Assembly (NCBI GenBank): GCA_035318985.1
Contig: DATHDP010000026.1
Span: 1 to 15,007, forward strand
Source of the DNA: VBAS01 sp035318985
GTDB taxonomy: Bacteria; Bacteroidota; Bacteroidia; Chitinophagales; Chitinophagaceae
DNA: 15,007 nt
Direction of reading: 5' to 3'
Part shown: in pieces, positions 6,701-13,552 of the stretch
How the letters are laid out: each line of letters opens with the position of its first letter
Numbering within the stretch: position 1 is the first letter of the stretch
The notes under the pieces: model-generated
What the model saw: only the letters and a program-made list of their open reading frames with translations
Database searches by the model: none
What the model was told of the DNA's origin: nothing
Translations under genes and position numbers: made by a program

Positions 6701-6955
6701 GCTGGGGGAAGAATGGCAGAAGATTTTACACAGGGATATGGACCCGAGGAATACCAAATCAAGAATGCAGTAAAAGGAAAATATTCGATACTGGTAAATT
6801 ATTATGGAGACAGGTATCAGAAAAAGCAGGTTCCCTCATTTATTAAACTCACGATCTATAAAAATTACGGAAAGTCAAATCAGACAGTCACAACACAAAC
6901 ACTTATCATGGATAATCAAACCGGTAAAATTGAAATAGGAGAACTGAAATGGTAA
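3752..6955 (+). CDS. Secreted VIT/VWA protein fused to a TonB plug domain, TPRs and DUF2135-like C-terminus
   Basis: 1067 residues with a signal peptide (about 1-20). Domains in order: VIT-like domain (about 25-150); VWA domain (about 245-410) with a MIDAS pattern D258-x-S260-x-S262, GGT 323-325 and SDG 344-346; a linker with charged helical stretch (540-610) and Asn/Gly-rich piece; a TonB-receptor plug domain (about 630-757) starting NEVVVTGYG and ending SLYGSRASNGAIVI; TPR helices (about 800-905); and a C-terminal beta domain (945-1055) with DWNKDETDIDLHIVEP, typical of DUF2135/YfaP-like proteins. There is no beta-barrel after the plug, so it is not a transporter. The likely location is periplasm or cell envelope, perhaps binding ligands or partner proteins through the MIDAS. 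Function is unknown. No promoter is evident in the short gap after the rtcB terminator. Confidence 0.8.
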   Translation: MRKLLYTTVIILLLTNESRSQLPDEPIKIRSFSVNIRASLFTATTTINIELFNPNNKVLDGEYSFSLNSGQVITGFALDINGNMREGVIVDKQRGRVAYENTTRRRIDPGLLEMTTSDNYRIRVYPMPAKGTRKIRIIITEQLSIKNNSLVYTLPLDVKESVLNFDLAINVFQAREQPLANEGIIHQRSFLKQDTIHTLNFNDKDLELKKPISFRIPIKENKVCFFNIGANKYFAAHIKPTIEHGKNIIFSTVTVFWDLSASGSKRNILKDISFLDAFCKEENVGQLIIVTFSNSVQEIREFNLNKKLSEAAKRFLEKNIFDGGTQLGILDCAKYNSDAYLLFSDGLSNYGDEMLKTNAKPVYCISSSASANHTLLKKISNKTNGRYINLNAETVNESIVSLSKAENRLLSAVIGDIILNVNSQLPASFTEWITISGKTGREMQSFDLDFGDMGAVLRKENVPFNSSGHCDSTDIARLILMQQFAMLQNEANMEIAVAAFASRNKFVSNTTSFIVLDNLEDYIQYGIEPPVDLEEKYLKRMGEITQRKEQQQRDEANAMINNLKTSVTQYNERVSWWNKSESLIVFDDVIKKNNEIKTMISQRSEEIKTNNSNGNDGNFDNFKGFGNGTLNEVVVTGYGIQRRRDMTGAVSIISSSQLSGLGSMNVAQALAGRVAGVQVIEHSAPGGASQIFIRGGLTSPGGGQPLYIVDGVPMEGDIATLITVNEIESISVLKGVQASSLYGSRASNGAIVIIRKRAFGNNAKSQIVKYKDLEDVDYVSELKDAGKDEMYRHYLNMKNSLGEEPSFYFDAAEVMYQNGDKEKALGILTNLLEIDYENHQLLRAVGYMFENWGMYEEAVSVYQKVLAIKEEEPQSYRDLALAYEKSGDLQAAVELLYISLTKNWYQYENRYRGLRSILLTEMNSIIARNKKEIDLSEINTSIIKPLPVDLRIVVDWNKDETDIDLHIVEPGGEECYYNHRQSKAGGRMAEDFTQGYGPEEYQIKNAVKGKYSILVNYYGDRYQKKQVPSFIKLTIYKNYGKSNQTVTTQTLIMDNQTGKIEIGELKW

Positions 6956-6983
6956 GCTTAGAATTTATTATATAAATAAAAAA

Positions 6984-7003
6984 ACCTCTGTAGAAACAGA
7001 GGT
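6984..7003 (-). terminator. Rho-independent terminator for the minus-strand small ORF
   Basis: ACCTCTG 6984-6990 pairs with CAGAGGT 6997-7003 around a 6-nt loop. Read on the minus strand, the stem is followed by T7 (plus-strand A6978-A6984). On the plus strand no T tract follows, so it serves minus-strand transcription. Confidence 0.75.
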
Positions 7004-7036
7004 CGCAACCAAAACTAACTGCTTATGAGAAAATAT

Positions 7037-7192
7037 TTATGTAGTAACTGTTTTAAAATTATATTTTCCAAAATAACCACCTTCCCTTTCTTCTTGTTCT
7101 GTTATCACGAATTCTTCTTTATAATCCGAGAAACTTGACTTTTTATTTTGTGTTTGTCTTTTCTGTTTCTTCTTTTGAATATTCTTTTTCAT
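7037..7192 (-). CDS. Small basic protein of unknown function (51 aa)
   Basis: An ATG-started reading frame on the minus strand encodes 51 residues beginning MKKNIQKKKQKRQTQNKK. A very basic N-terminus (about 1-18) is followed by an acidic middle (DYKEEF, EQEERE) and an aromatic, Gly-containing end (GGYFGKYNF). A terminator hairpin lies about 35 bases after its stop, on the same strand, which supports a real short gene. No membrane segment and no cysteines are seen. It resembles small Lys-rich nucleic-acid- or ribosome-associated proteins only in composition; no family is recognised. The acyltransferase gene lies upstream on the same strand about 140 bases away, so the two could share a transcript. 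Confidence 0.55.
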   Translation of the reverse strand: MKKNIQKKKQKRQTQNKKSSFSDYKEEFVITEQEEREGGYFGKYNFKTVTT

Positions 7193-7332
7193 AACACTGG
7201 TTTTTGGTATTGTATTATACTATTTTTCAATTACCGTGCCAGTTGAAATAAGAATAATAACAAGTGTTTGCGGAGACACAACACAGGCTGCTAAAAATCA
7301 GTATCTTGAATTGATGGATTTTTTTTAATAAA
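7193..7332. other. Intergenic stretch between two minus-strand genes
   Basis: AT-rich, with no ORF that I can support. GTGTT/AACAC near 7263-7283 could form a weak 5-bp hairpin, and an A8 run on the minus strand follows the acyltransferase stop. Neither is a convincing terminator, so read-through into the small ORF is possible. Confidence 0.4.
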
Positions 7333-8589
7333 CTATACTTTCACATAGATCTTCTTTTTGTCCATCCACCAGCAGATGAACCACATGAAAGTAATAACAC
7401 AAATGGCATATGCAAGAGAACCATTCTCTGGTGCACCGGGAATATGAATGAGAATCTTTTTGTAGAGCCAATTCCATGGATTTACACCATCACCCAATTT
7501 TATTAATGCAAGAGTTCGTGGCAAAAAGGCACTGAGAGCAAAAACAAATAATGCGTTTTTACCAAACACATCAAAAAATTTGCTGAGCCAACCTTTCATA
7601 TTATTATATTCTATTAGATAGATCATGGTGGCAATAGTAATAATGGCAAGACCGGAAGTGTAGATCGTGTAAGAGCTGGTCCATATCTTTTTATTAATAG
7701 GAAAAACCATGTCCCAACAAAAGCCAGTAACAAGCATTGCAACACCAGTAGCAAATAATCCACTTAGCATTTGATAAGGATTAGGTGAGGCAAATGTTGA
7801 TTTCTCAAATTCAAATTGAGAAATTTCTTCCCCTTTGTTTTTCTTTTGAATATAGTCACCAACAAGGTACCCGAATATTACCTGTACGATGGCTGGTATA
7901 GTACTCATTAATCCTTCGGGATCAAAAGCGATCCCTTCTCCTTTATACATATGTGTCTCGCTAAGAATAGCTTTATCTATACCAGTTCCAAACCAACCCT
8001 GCAAGCTATAAGGATCTGCGGGATTTGCAACATAGCAAAGCACCCAATAAATGAGAAGTAAAATAAGCCCGGCTAAAAAAGCCTTTCTCACTTTTAGATA
8101 ATATATAATAACAGAAGCGAAAAAGTAACACAATGCAATTCGCTGCAAGACGCCCAAGACCCTGATACCTTTTACAACTTCCACTATTTCACCAGCTTTG
8201 TTTTTTGTGTAGTCAACCCAGGTAAAACCCTTAAATATTGTTTCCTTTTGAAATTCATTTGTTCCGTCAATGACCCTATTGACCTCCGTAACAAAAGGCC
8301 ACCAGTTCAAAAAGAGACCAATCAAAAAAATCAGCACAGTTCTTTTTAAGACTTTTTTCCAAAACATCGCATCGCCACCTATTTCCAGCTTTGGCATTAT
8401 AAATGCAAGAGCATTGCCCACAGCAAATAAGAAAAATGGGAAAACGAGATCGGTTGGGGTTAATCCATGCCATGGAGCATGTTCAAGTGGGCTATAAATG
8501 TGGGCCCAGGTGCCGGGATTATTTACTAATATCATCAGGCATACAGTTGCACCACGAAATACATCCAGAGAATAAAAACGTTGGTTCAA
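7333..8589 (-). CDS. HGSNAT/NagX-like membrane acyltransferase (DUF5009 type)
   Basis: 418 residues and strongly hydrophobic, with about ten membrane segments. The N-terminus RFYSLDVFRGATVCLMILVN and the block EHAPWHGLTPTDLVFPFFLF are hallmarks of the heparan-alpha-glucosaminide N-acetyltransferase family. H37 corresponds to the histidine implicated in acetyl transfer in human HGSNAT. Bacterial members are thought to move acetyl groups from cytosolic acetyl-CoA across the membrane onto amino sugars such as glucosamine, often with glycan-degradation genes. The start is unusual: the only suitable codon before the conserved N-terminus is TTG (8589-8587), because the upstream ATG is out of frame and an in-frame TAA lies a short way upstream. 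It is divergent from the polysaccharide operon. The amino-sugar substrate is inference. Confidence 0.85.
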   Translation of the reverse strand: MNQRFYSLDVFRGATVCLMILVNNPGTWAHIYSPLEHAPWHGLTPTDLVFPFFLFAVGNALAFIMPKLEIGGDAMFWKKVLKRTVLIFLIGLFLNWWPFVTEVNRVIDGTNEFQKETIFKGFTWVDYTKNKAGEIVEVVKGIRVLGVLQRIALCYFFASVIIYYLKVRKAFLAGLILLLIYWVLCYVANPADPYSLQGWFGTGIDKAILSETHMYKGEGIAFDPEGLMSTIPAIVQVIFGYLVGDYIQKKNKGEEISQFEFEKSTFASPNPYQMLSGLFATGVAMLVTGFCWDMVFPINKKIWTSSYTIYTSGLAIITIATMIYLIEYNNMKGWLSKFFDVFGKNALFVFALSAFLPRTLALIKLGDGVNPWNWLYKKILIHIPGAPENGSLAYAICVITFMWFICWWMDKKKIYVKV

Positions 8590-8606
8590 TGCATTTGGTT
8601 TTGCGC

Positions 8607-8638
8607 TAAAGGTAATTTAAAAGACGAAAGGCGTTAAA
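8607..8638 (-). promoter_or_regulatory. Possible promoter of the acyltransferase gene
   Basis: On the minus strand TTTA (8638-8635) and TACCTTTA (8614-8607) are 20 nt apart, each one base from the Bacteroidota consensus TTTG and TAnnTTTG. The predicted start of transcription would be only about 10 nt before the TTG start codon. Confidence 0.3.
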
Positions 8639-8711
8639 CTACAATTTCAGGGTTAGGTAACCGAATTATAGTTATTAACTCGTGGGAACAAATCATTCAG
8701 AATCCGACGGG

Positions 8712-8748
8712 TTTGCTATATCCTCAGTCACATTTCACCCTATATTTG
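8712..8748 (+). promoter_or_regulatory. Probable promoter of the polysaccharide operon
   Basis: TATATTTG at 8741-8748 is a perfect TAnnTTTG -7 box. The nearest TTTG (8712-8715) is 25 nt upstream, longer than the usual spacing of about 19-21, so the -33 element is uncertain. Transcription would begin near 8755, leaving a leader of about 50 nt before the ATG at 8803 and excluding the TTG at 8713 as a start. Confidence 0.5.
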
Positions 8749-8802
8749 CAACCGAATCGTAACTACCTGTTTCGATTCAAAAGTCATCTTTTAACCAGTC
8801 GT

Positions 8803-9357
8803 ATGAAAACTTATCATGTGACTGAGATGGCGAAGCTGTCAAAAAAAGTTCTTGTGAGCTTAAGGAAATGGTTAGCCGTATACACACGGCCAAGATGGGA
8901 AAAAAAAGTAAACCAGCTGCTGGCAGATAAAGGCGTAGAAAGATATTGCCCACTTAATAAAGTAAGAAGAAAATGGAGTGACCGTGTGAAAGTGGTAGAA
9001 GAGCCCCTGTTCAAATCTTATGTTTTTGTGAAAGTGAATGATGAAGACAAGACAGAAGTAAGAATGACCCCCGGAGTTATCAATTTTGTATACTGGCAGG
9101 GAAAACCGGCGGTGATAAAAGAAAAGGAGATCAATGCCATTAAAAGATTTTTGGATGAATATGAAAATGTAGAGGTAAAATCAATTGATATAAAAGTGAA
9201 TCAGAGGGTGAAAATCACAACGGGACCTTTAATGGACCAGGAAGGACAAGTGTTAGAAGTAAAACATAAAAAAGCAACAGTGGCAATTGATAGTCTTGGC
9301 TATATGCTGGTAGCAACTATTGAAAAAACAAAGCTGGCTTCGATAAAAATAAAATAA
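8803..9357 (+). CDS. UpxY/NusG-like transcription antiterminator
   Basis: 184 residues from the chosen ATG. An NGN domain begins with RKWLAVYTRPRWEKKVNQLL and contains EPLFKSYVFVKV and the PGVINFVYWQGKPA block. A C-terminal KOW-like domain (about the last 55 residues) has RVKITTGPLMDQEGQVLEV. Such NusG paralogues bind RNA polymerase and suppress termination across long polysaccharide operons in Bacteroidota, and this one is first in a cluster of that kind. Start choice: the frame is open back to a TTG at 8713, but a -7 promoter box lies inside that extension and its residues do not resemble the family. ATG 8803 or ATG 8827 (176 residues) is therefore more likely. Confidence 0.88.
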   Translation: MKTYHVTEMAKLSKKVLVSLRKWLAVYTRPRWEKKVNQLLADKGVERYCPLNKVRRKWSDRVKVVEEPLFKSYVFVKVNDEDKTEVRMTPGVINFVYWQGKPAVIKEKEINAIKRFLDEYENVEVKSIDIKVNQRVKITTGPLMDQEGQVLEVKHKKATVAIDSLGYMLVATIEKTKLASIKIK

Positions 9358-9366
9358 AACAAACGC

Positions 9367-9374
9367 TATATTTG
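9367..9374 (+). promoter_or_regulatory. Possible internal promoter -7 box before the wza-like gene
   Basis: TATATTTG, identical to the box before the antiterminator gene, lies in the 51-nt gap 35 nt ahead of the wza-like start. No TTTG is visible at the right distance upstream, so this may be chance or a weak internal start. Confidence 0.3.
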
Positions 9375-9408
9375 AAAAAGCAAATCCACTAAAACCAATA
9401 TTGCCTTC

Positions 9409-10176
9409 ATGAAAATCCTTTCTTTCCTGCTTTTCTCCATTTTTGTGGTTATCATATTTTCCTCCTGTAGATCACAAAAACCACTCGGCTATGTTGAAGA
9501 TTTTACAGATACATCAGCGAAAGTGCATGTGAAGTATCCGGAGCCATTAATCCAGAAAGGTGATGTGTTGTCTATTGTTGTTTATAGTGAAGCAATCGAT
9601 GAGGGTAAAACGGATGCGATGTACAATCTTGCCAATGCGGGAACCAGTGGTGAAGCTTCTACACAAGGATTCCTGGTAGATTTGGATGGCAATATCCAAT
9701 ATCCAAGATTAGGGAAAATAAAAGCAGATGGACTAACAAAAGTTCAACTTTCTGAAGAAATAAGGAAAAAACTCACCGGGCCATTGCAAAACCCTTCTGT
9801 ACTGGTTCACCTGCTTAATTTTAAAATTACAATGCTTGGTGAAGTATCAAGGGCAGGTCCCATAACCATACCCTCTGAAAAAATAACAATATTGGAAGCG
9901 ATTGGCCTGGCAGGGGATATAACAATTTATGGTAAAAAAGAAGATATTGTAATTCTGCGGCCAACGGATTCAACTATTGAGCATGGCACTATTGATCTTT
10001 CATCCAAAAAAGTTTTTGAATCTCCATATTATTTTCTCCGGCAAAACGATGTGGTGCTTGTGAATCCTAATAAAAATAAAGCAAGATTAAGCGAACAGGT
10101 ATTCAATCAACGCCTGGGTATCGCTTTCAGCCTTATTAACATGATCGCATTATTGTATAATATATTTCAAAATTAA
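9409..10176 (+). CDS. Polysaccharide export lipoprotein, Wza-like
   Basis: 255 residues. A lipoprotein signal with lipobox FSSC and C20 as the lipidated cysteine is followed by a polysaccharide-export (PES) domain (about 43-135) containing LIQKGDVLSIVVYSE and GFLVDLDGNIQYPRLG, then an SLBB-type domain (about 137-220) with ITMLGEVSRAGPITIP. A hydrophobic C-terminal helix (about 237-252) would cross the outer membrane, as in Wza. It forms the outer-membrane channel for exported capsule or exopolysaccharide and works with the Wzc-like protein encoded next, 18 nt downstream. It is shorter than E. coli Wza (about 379 residues), which is usual for Bacteroidota homologues. Confidence 0.92.
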   Translation: MKILSFLLFSIFVVIIFSSCRSQKPLGYVEDFTDTSAKVHVKYPEPLIQKGDVLSIVVYSEAIDEGKTDAMYNLANAGTSGEASTQGFLVDLDGNIQYPRLGKIKADGLTKVQLSEEIRKKLTGPLQNPSVLVHLLNFKITMLGEVSRAGPITIPSEKITILEAIGLAGDITIYGKKEDIVILRPTDSTIEHGTIDLSSKKVFESPYYFLRQNDVVLVNPNKNKARLSEQVFNQRLGIAFSLINMIALLYNIFQN

Positions 10177-10194
10177 AACAAACACCATTAATTA

Positions 10195-12567
10195 ATGGAG
10201 GGTCATCAACCTGCTAACAAAGATCTTGGTACTCTTTCGATAAAAGATCTTTTTTTTAAGTACGTCAGGTTTCTCCCGGTATTCCTGGTATCTGTTGCGC
10301 TTTGCCTTCTTGGCGCTTATTTATACCTACGCTATACTACACCAATTTATAGGGTATCGGGTACGCTCATTTTTAAACAGGAGGAGCAAAATCATGGTGG
10401 CAGCAAATTCAACGACATTTTTAATGCAAAAAATGTAAGTGATGTACAATCAGAGATCGAGATCCTGAAGTCGCAGGCTTTGATGGAACGGGTGATTGAT
10501 TCAGTACAATTGCAGGTAAGTTATTTTGCAGTTGGTAAGATCAAAACACTTAATATATATACTGATTGTCCTTTCAGATTAAATATTATTAAGCTGACCG
10601 ATTCTTCTAGTTCCTTTAAAATGAATTTTACTTTTCCCACTGAAAATGAATTTAGAATAAATAAAGAATCAGAGAAGTTCAAGTTTGATGATGTTTTTGG
10701 AAATTCTTATGGACTCTTTTCGCTTACCAAGGTATATAACGGAGTAAAAGGCAAGGAATTTAATGTTGAATGGAAGTCTACACAAGAACAAGCCTCAATG
10801 TATGCCCCTATTGTTCGGGTAGCTCCAAAAATTCCTGGTTCAAGTATTTATAATATCCAGATAGATTATACAAATTCTGCGTTGGCCGCGGATATTGTAA
10901 ATAACCTGATGTTGCGGTATAAAGATGCAAGTATTGATGATAAGAATGCTACAATTATACAACGCCTTGAGTATATCATTAAGCAACTAGTAAGAATTGA
11001 CCGCGACCTTGATAGTATTGAAGCAAAAAGAATAATATATGTCAATGAAAATAACCTATCGGGATATGAGGCGCAATCAGCTTCTCTTTTTGAAATACAA
11101 ACCCGGTCGGATGAGGAAATTCAAAACCAAAAACAACAGTTGGTTATTATCGATATAATGACAGCATATCTTAAGGATTCGATGAATAATTTTGAAAAAA
11201 CCCCTTCAGCACTTAGTGTATCTGATCAGACCTTAGGTACGATGGTGGGTGGATATAATCAAATGCAACTTGAAAGAAAAAGGATGCTTGAGCAAAAGAT
11301 ACCAGAGGAAAACGTACAGATCCAGGCTAAAAATGCAGAATTGGAAAAGCTGAGAAAGAGTATTCTTGAAGCTTTTAAAAATCTCAAAGTTGCTTATAAT
11401 TCATCAATTAATGATTTCTATAAAAGAGGATCGACTGCTCAATTTAAACAAAAGGAAATGCCGGCAAAGATCCAACGGTTGCTGGAAATGGAAAGAGAAA
11501 GGGATAGCAAACTTGCCCTTTATAAATTTTTGCAGGAACAACGTGAAGAAACAGCAATGCAGCAAGCAGCTACAGTATCTAACTCCAAGATCCTGTCAGT
11601 TGCATATCCGACAAATACACCAATAAAACCTAACAGAAGAGCCATACAATTATTGGCGATTATTCTTGGCCTCGGTTTACCTGCCATGTATATATTCTTC
11701 CAGGAAATTATTAATGATAAAGTAAATACCCGCTATGATATTGAAAAATTAACGGACGCTTCCGTTCTTGGCGAGGTGGGTCATTCATACAGCAGCACCT
11801 CAATGATCGTAAGTAAAACAAATCGATCAATGGTTTCTGAACAATTCAGAATTATACGTTCCAATCTTCAATATGTCTTAAATAAAGTAGAGAAGCCCGT
11901 GATCATGATCACCTCTTCGTTTAGTGCAGAAGGTAAATCATTTATTACAACAAACCTGGGGGGTGTGATGGCGTTGGCAGGAAAGAAAACGGTAATGCTT
12001 GAGTTTGATATTCGAAAGCCAAAACTTTTTTCCGGTATGAAATTGAACAGTAAGCAAGGCATCACTAATTTTCTTGTTGGTAAGGCTGAGATGGCAGATC
12101 TGCCCGTAAAGATCCCCGGTTATGACAATCTTTATGGAATAAGTTGCGGGCCAGTTCCTCCAAACCCCGCAGAGCTTTTACTTGATTCACGAGTTGAAGA
12201 AATGTTTAATTGGTTAAAAGAAAACTTTGACGTGATAATTATTGATACCGCACCCGTCGGAATGGTAAGTGACGCAATGACACTTGGAAGTTTTGCTAAT
12301 ACCACGCTTTATATAGTTCGGCAAGGATATACTTATAAAAAACAAATTTCATTAATTGATGAATTTTATCATGAGAATAAGTTGCCGAAAATCTCTATTA
12401 TTATTAATGATGTTAAATTAAAACCAGGATACGGCTACTATGGGTACGGTAGATACGGCTATGGTTATGGTTATGGAGGAGGTTATTATGAAATTGAACA
12501 AGGCCAGGACACGCCTAAGAGAATTTTTACCCTCGGCAGGTTGAAAAATTTATTCAAAAGAAAATAA
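10195..12567 (+). CDS. Wzc-like polysaccharide co-polymerase / bacterial tyrosine autokinase
   Basis: 790 residues, the full-length fused form. The Wzz-type N-terminus has a first membrane helix (about 26-45) and the block TTPIYRVSGTLIF. A long periplasmic coiled-coil region spans about 250-450. The PNRR segment before the second membrane helix (about 481-502) follows. The cytoplasmic BY-kinase domain (about 545-740) has Walker A SSFSAEGKSF (574-583), Walker A' VMLEFDIRKP (600-609) and Walker B VIIIDTAP (680-687). The C-terminal tail has ten tyrosines between 746 and 765 in Gly-Tyr repeats, the expected autophosphorylation cluster. Cycles of phosphorylation control oligomerisation and hence chain length and export through the Wza-like partner. 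Its ATG lies 18 nt after the wza-like stop. The gene is intact. Confidence 0.93.
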   Translation: MEGHQPANKDLGTLSIKDLFFKYVRFLPVFLVSVALCLLGAYLYLRYTTPIYRVSGTLIFKQEEQNHGGSKFNDIFNAKNVSDVQSEIEILKSQALMERVIDSVQLQVSYFAVGKIKTLNIYTDCPFRLNIIKLTDSSSSFKMNFTFPTENEFRINKESEKFKFDDVFGNSYGLFSLTKVYNGVKGKEFNVEWKSTQEQASMYAPIVRVAPKIPGSSIYNIQIDYTNSALAADIVNNLMLRYKDASIDDKNATIIQRLEYIIKQLVRIDRDLDSIEAKRIIYVNENNLSGYEAQSASLFEIQTRSDEEIQNQKQQLVIIDIMTAYLKDSMNNFEKTPSALSVSDQTLGTMVGGYNQMQLERKRMLEQKIPEENVQIQAKNAELEKLRKSILEAFKNLKVAYNSSINDFYKRGSTAQFKQKEMPAKIQRLLEMERERDSKLALYKFLQEQREETAMQQAATVSNSKILSVAYPTNTPIKPNRRAIQLLAIILGLGLPAMYIFFQEIINDKVNTRYDIEKLTDASVLGEVGHSYSSTSMIVSKTNRSMVSEQFRIIRSNLQYVLNKVEKPVIMITSSFSAEGKSFITTNLGGVMALAGKKTVMLEFDIRKPKLFSGMKLNSKQGITNFLVGKAEMADLPVKIPGYDNLYGISCGPVPPNPAELLLDSRVEEMFNWLKENFDVIIIDTAPVGMVSDAMTLGSFANTTLYIVRQGYTYKKQISLIDEFYHENKLPKISIIINDVKLKPGYGYYGYGRYGYGYGYGGGYYEIEQGQDTPKRIFTLGRLKNLFKRK

Positions 12568-12586
12568 TCTAAAGTCCGCGGATATA

Positions 12587-13552
12587 ATGAAGATATTGGT
12601 TACAGGCGGTGCAGGATTTATAGGTTCAAACCTTGTGCTTAGATTAATGAACGATGACCGGATCACTTCGGTTAAAGTGCTTGATAATCTTGAAACAGGA
12701 AGATCTGCTAATATATCAACGTTTAAAGATCATGATAAGTTTGAATTTATCGAAGGTGATATCAGGAACTATGCAATTTGTCTCGGAGCTACCGAAGGAA
12801 TAGATGTTGTTTCACACCAGGCAGCACTTGGTTCGGTGCCACGTTCGGTCAAAGACCCTATTACCACACATGAAGTAAATGCAACAGGAACATTAAACAT
12901 TTTTAATGCAGCACGGGAAAATAAAGTAAAAAGAGTTGTGTATGCGGCATCATCCTCTACATATGGCGATCATCCCGGTCTTCCAAAAGTAGAAGATAAG
13001 ATCGGTTCTCCTATTTCACCTTATGGTGTTACTAAACTGGTAAATGAGCTTTATGCAAAAGTGTTTGCAGAATTGTATGACATGGAGTTTGTAGGCCTTC
13101 GATATTTTAATGTGTATGGTCCGCAACAAAATCCTGCAGGTGCTTATGCAGCAGTAATACCTTTATTTATTAAAGCATTGCTTGACGAAAAATCACCCAT
13201 AATAAATGGATCAGGTGATAGCAGCCGTGACTTTACATTTGTAGAAGATGTAGTGCAGGCAAATCTTTTGGCAATGTTCACTGATAACCCCTCTTCACTA
13301 AACCAGGTATATAATATTGCAAAAGGAGAACAAACGACTTTAAATGAACTGTTTGATATGTTAAGAGAAATTTCGGGCAAGAATATAAAACCTGTACATG
13401 GCCTCGAAAGGAATGGTGATATAAAGCACAGTCTTGCAGATGTTTCAAAAGCAAAAAGATTATTGGGATATGATCCGGCCACATCACCTGTTGAAGGATT
13501 AAGAAAAACTTTTGATTGGTATAAGAAAAATTCGCTCATTTTCGCAGAATGA
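12587..13552 (+). CDS. wbpP: UDP-N-acetylglucosamine 4-epimerase, WbpP/TviC type
   Basis: 321 residues, an extended SDR with NAD-binding TGGAGFIG (6-13), the Ser/Thr block SSSTYG (122-127) and Y146-x3-K150. The stretch SSSTYGDHPGLPKVEDKIG, and YGVTKLVNELYA just after it, are characteristic of WbpP-type enzymes, which interconvert UDP-GlcNAc and UDP-GalNAc (or their uronic acids). GAYAAVIPLFI and SRDFTFVEDVVQANL follow as in that family. It would supply a GalNAc-type precursor for the polysaccharide. The start ATG is 19 nt after the kinase gene, and its stop overlaps the next start in ATGA, implying coupled translation. Substrate preference between the neutral sugar and the uronate cannot be read directly from the sequence. 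Confidence 0.85.
   Translation: MKILVTGGAGFIGSNLVLRLMNDDRITSVKVLDNLETGRSANISTFKDHDKFEFIEGDIRNYAICLGATEGIDVVSHQAALGSVPRSVKDPITTHEVNATGTLNIFNAARENKVKRVVYAASSSTYGDHPGLPKVEDKIGSPISPYGVTKLVNELYAKVFAELYDMEFVGLRYFNVYGPQQNPAGAYAAVIPLFIKALLDEKSPIINGSGDSSRDFTFVEDVVQANLLAMFTDNPSSLNQVYNIAKGEQTTLNELFDMLREISGKNIKPVHGLERNGDIKHSLADVSKAKRLLGYDPATSPVEGLRKTFDWYKKNSLIFAE

Noticed and set aside
7263..7283. Possible terminator after the acyltransferase gene
   Set aside because: The stem is only five A/T- and G/C-mixed pairs with a large loop, and no T tract follows on the minus strand.
8713..8802. N-terminal extension of the antiterminator gene from TTG
   Set aside because: It contains the likely promoter -7 box and does not resemble the family's N-terminus.
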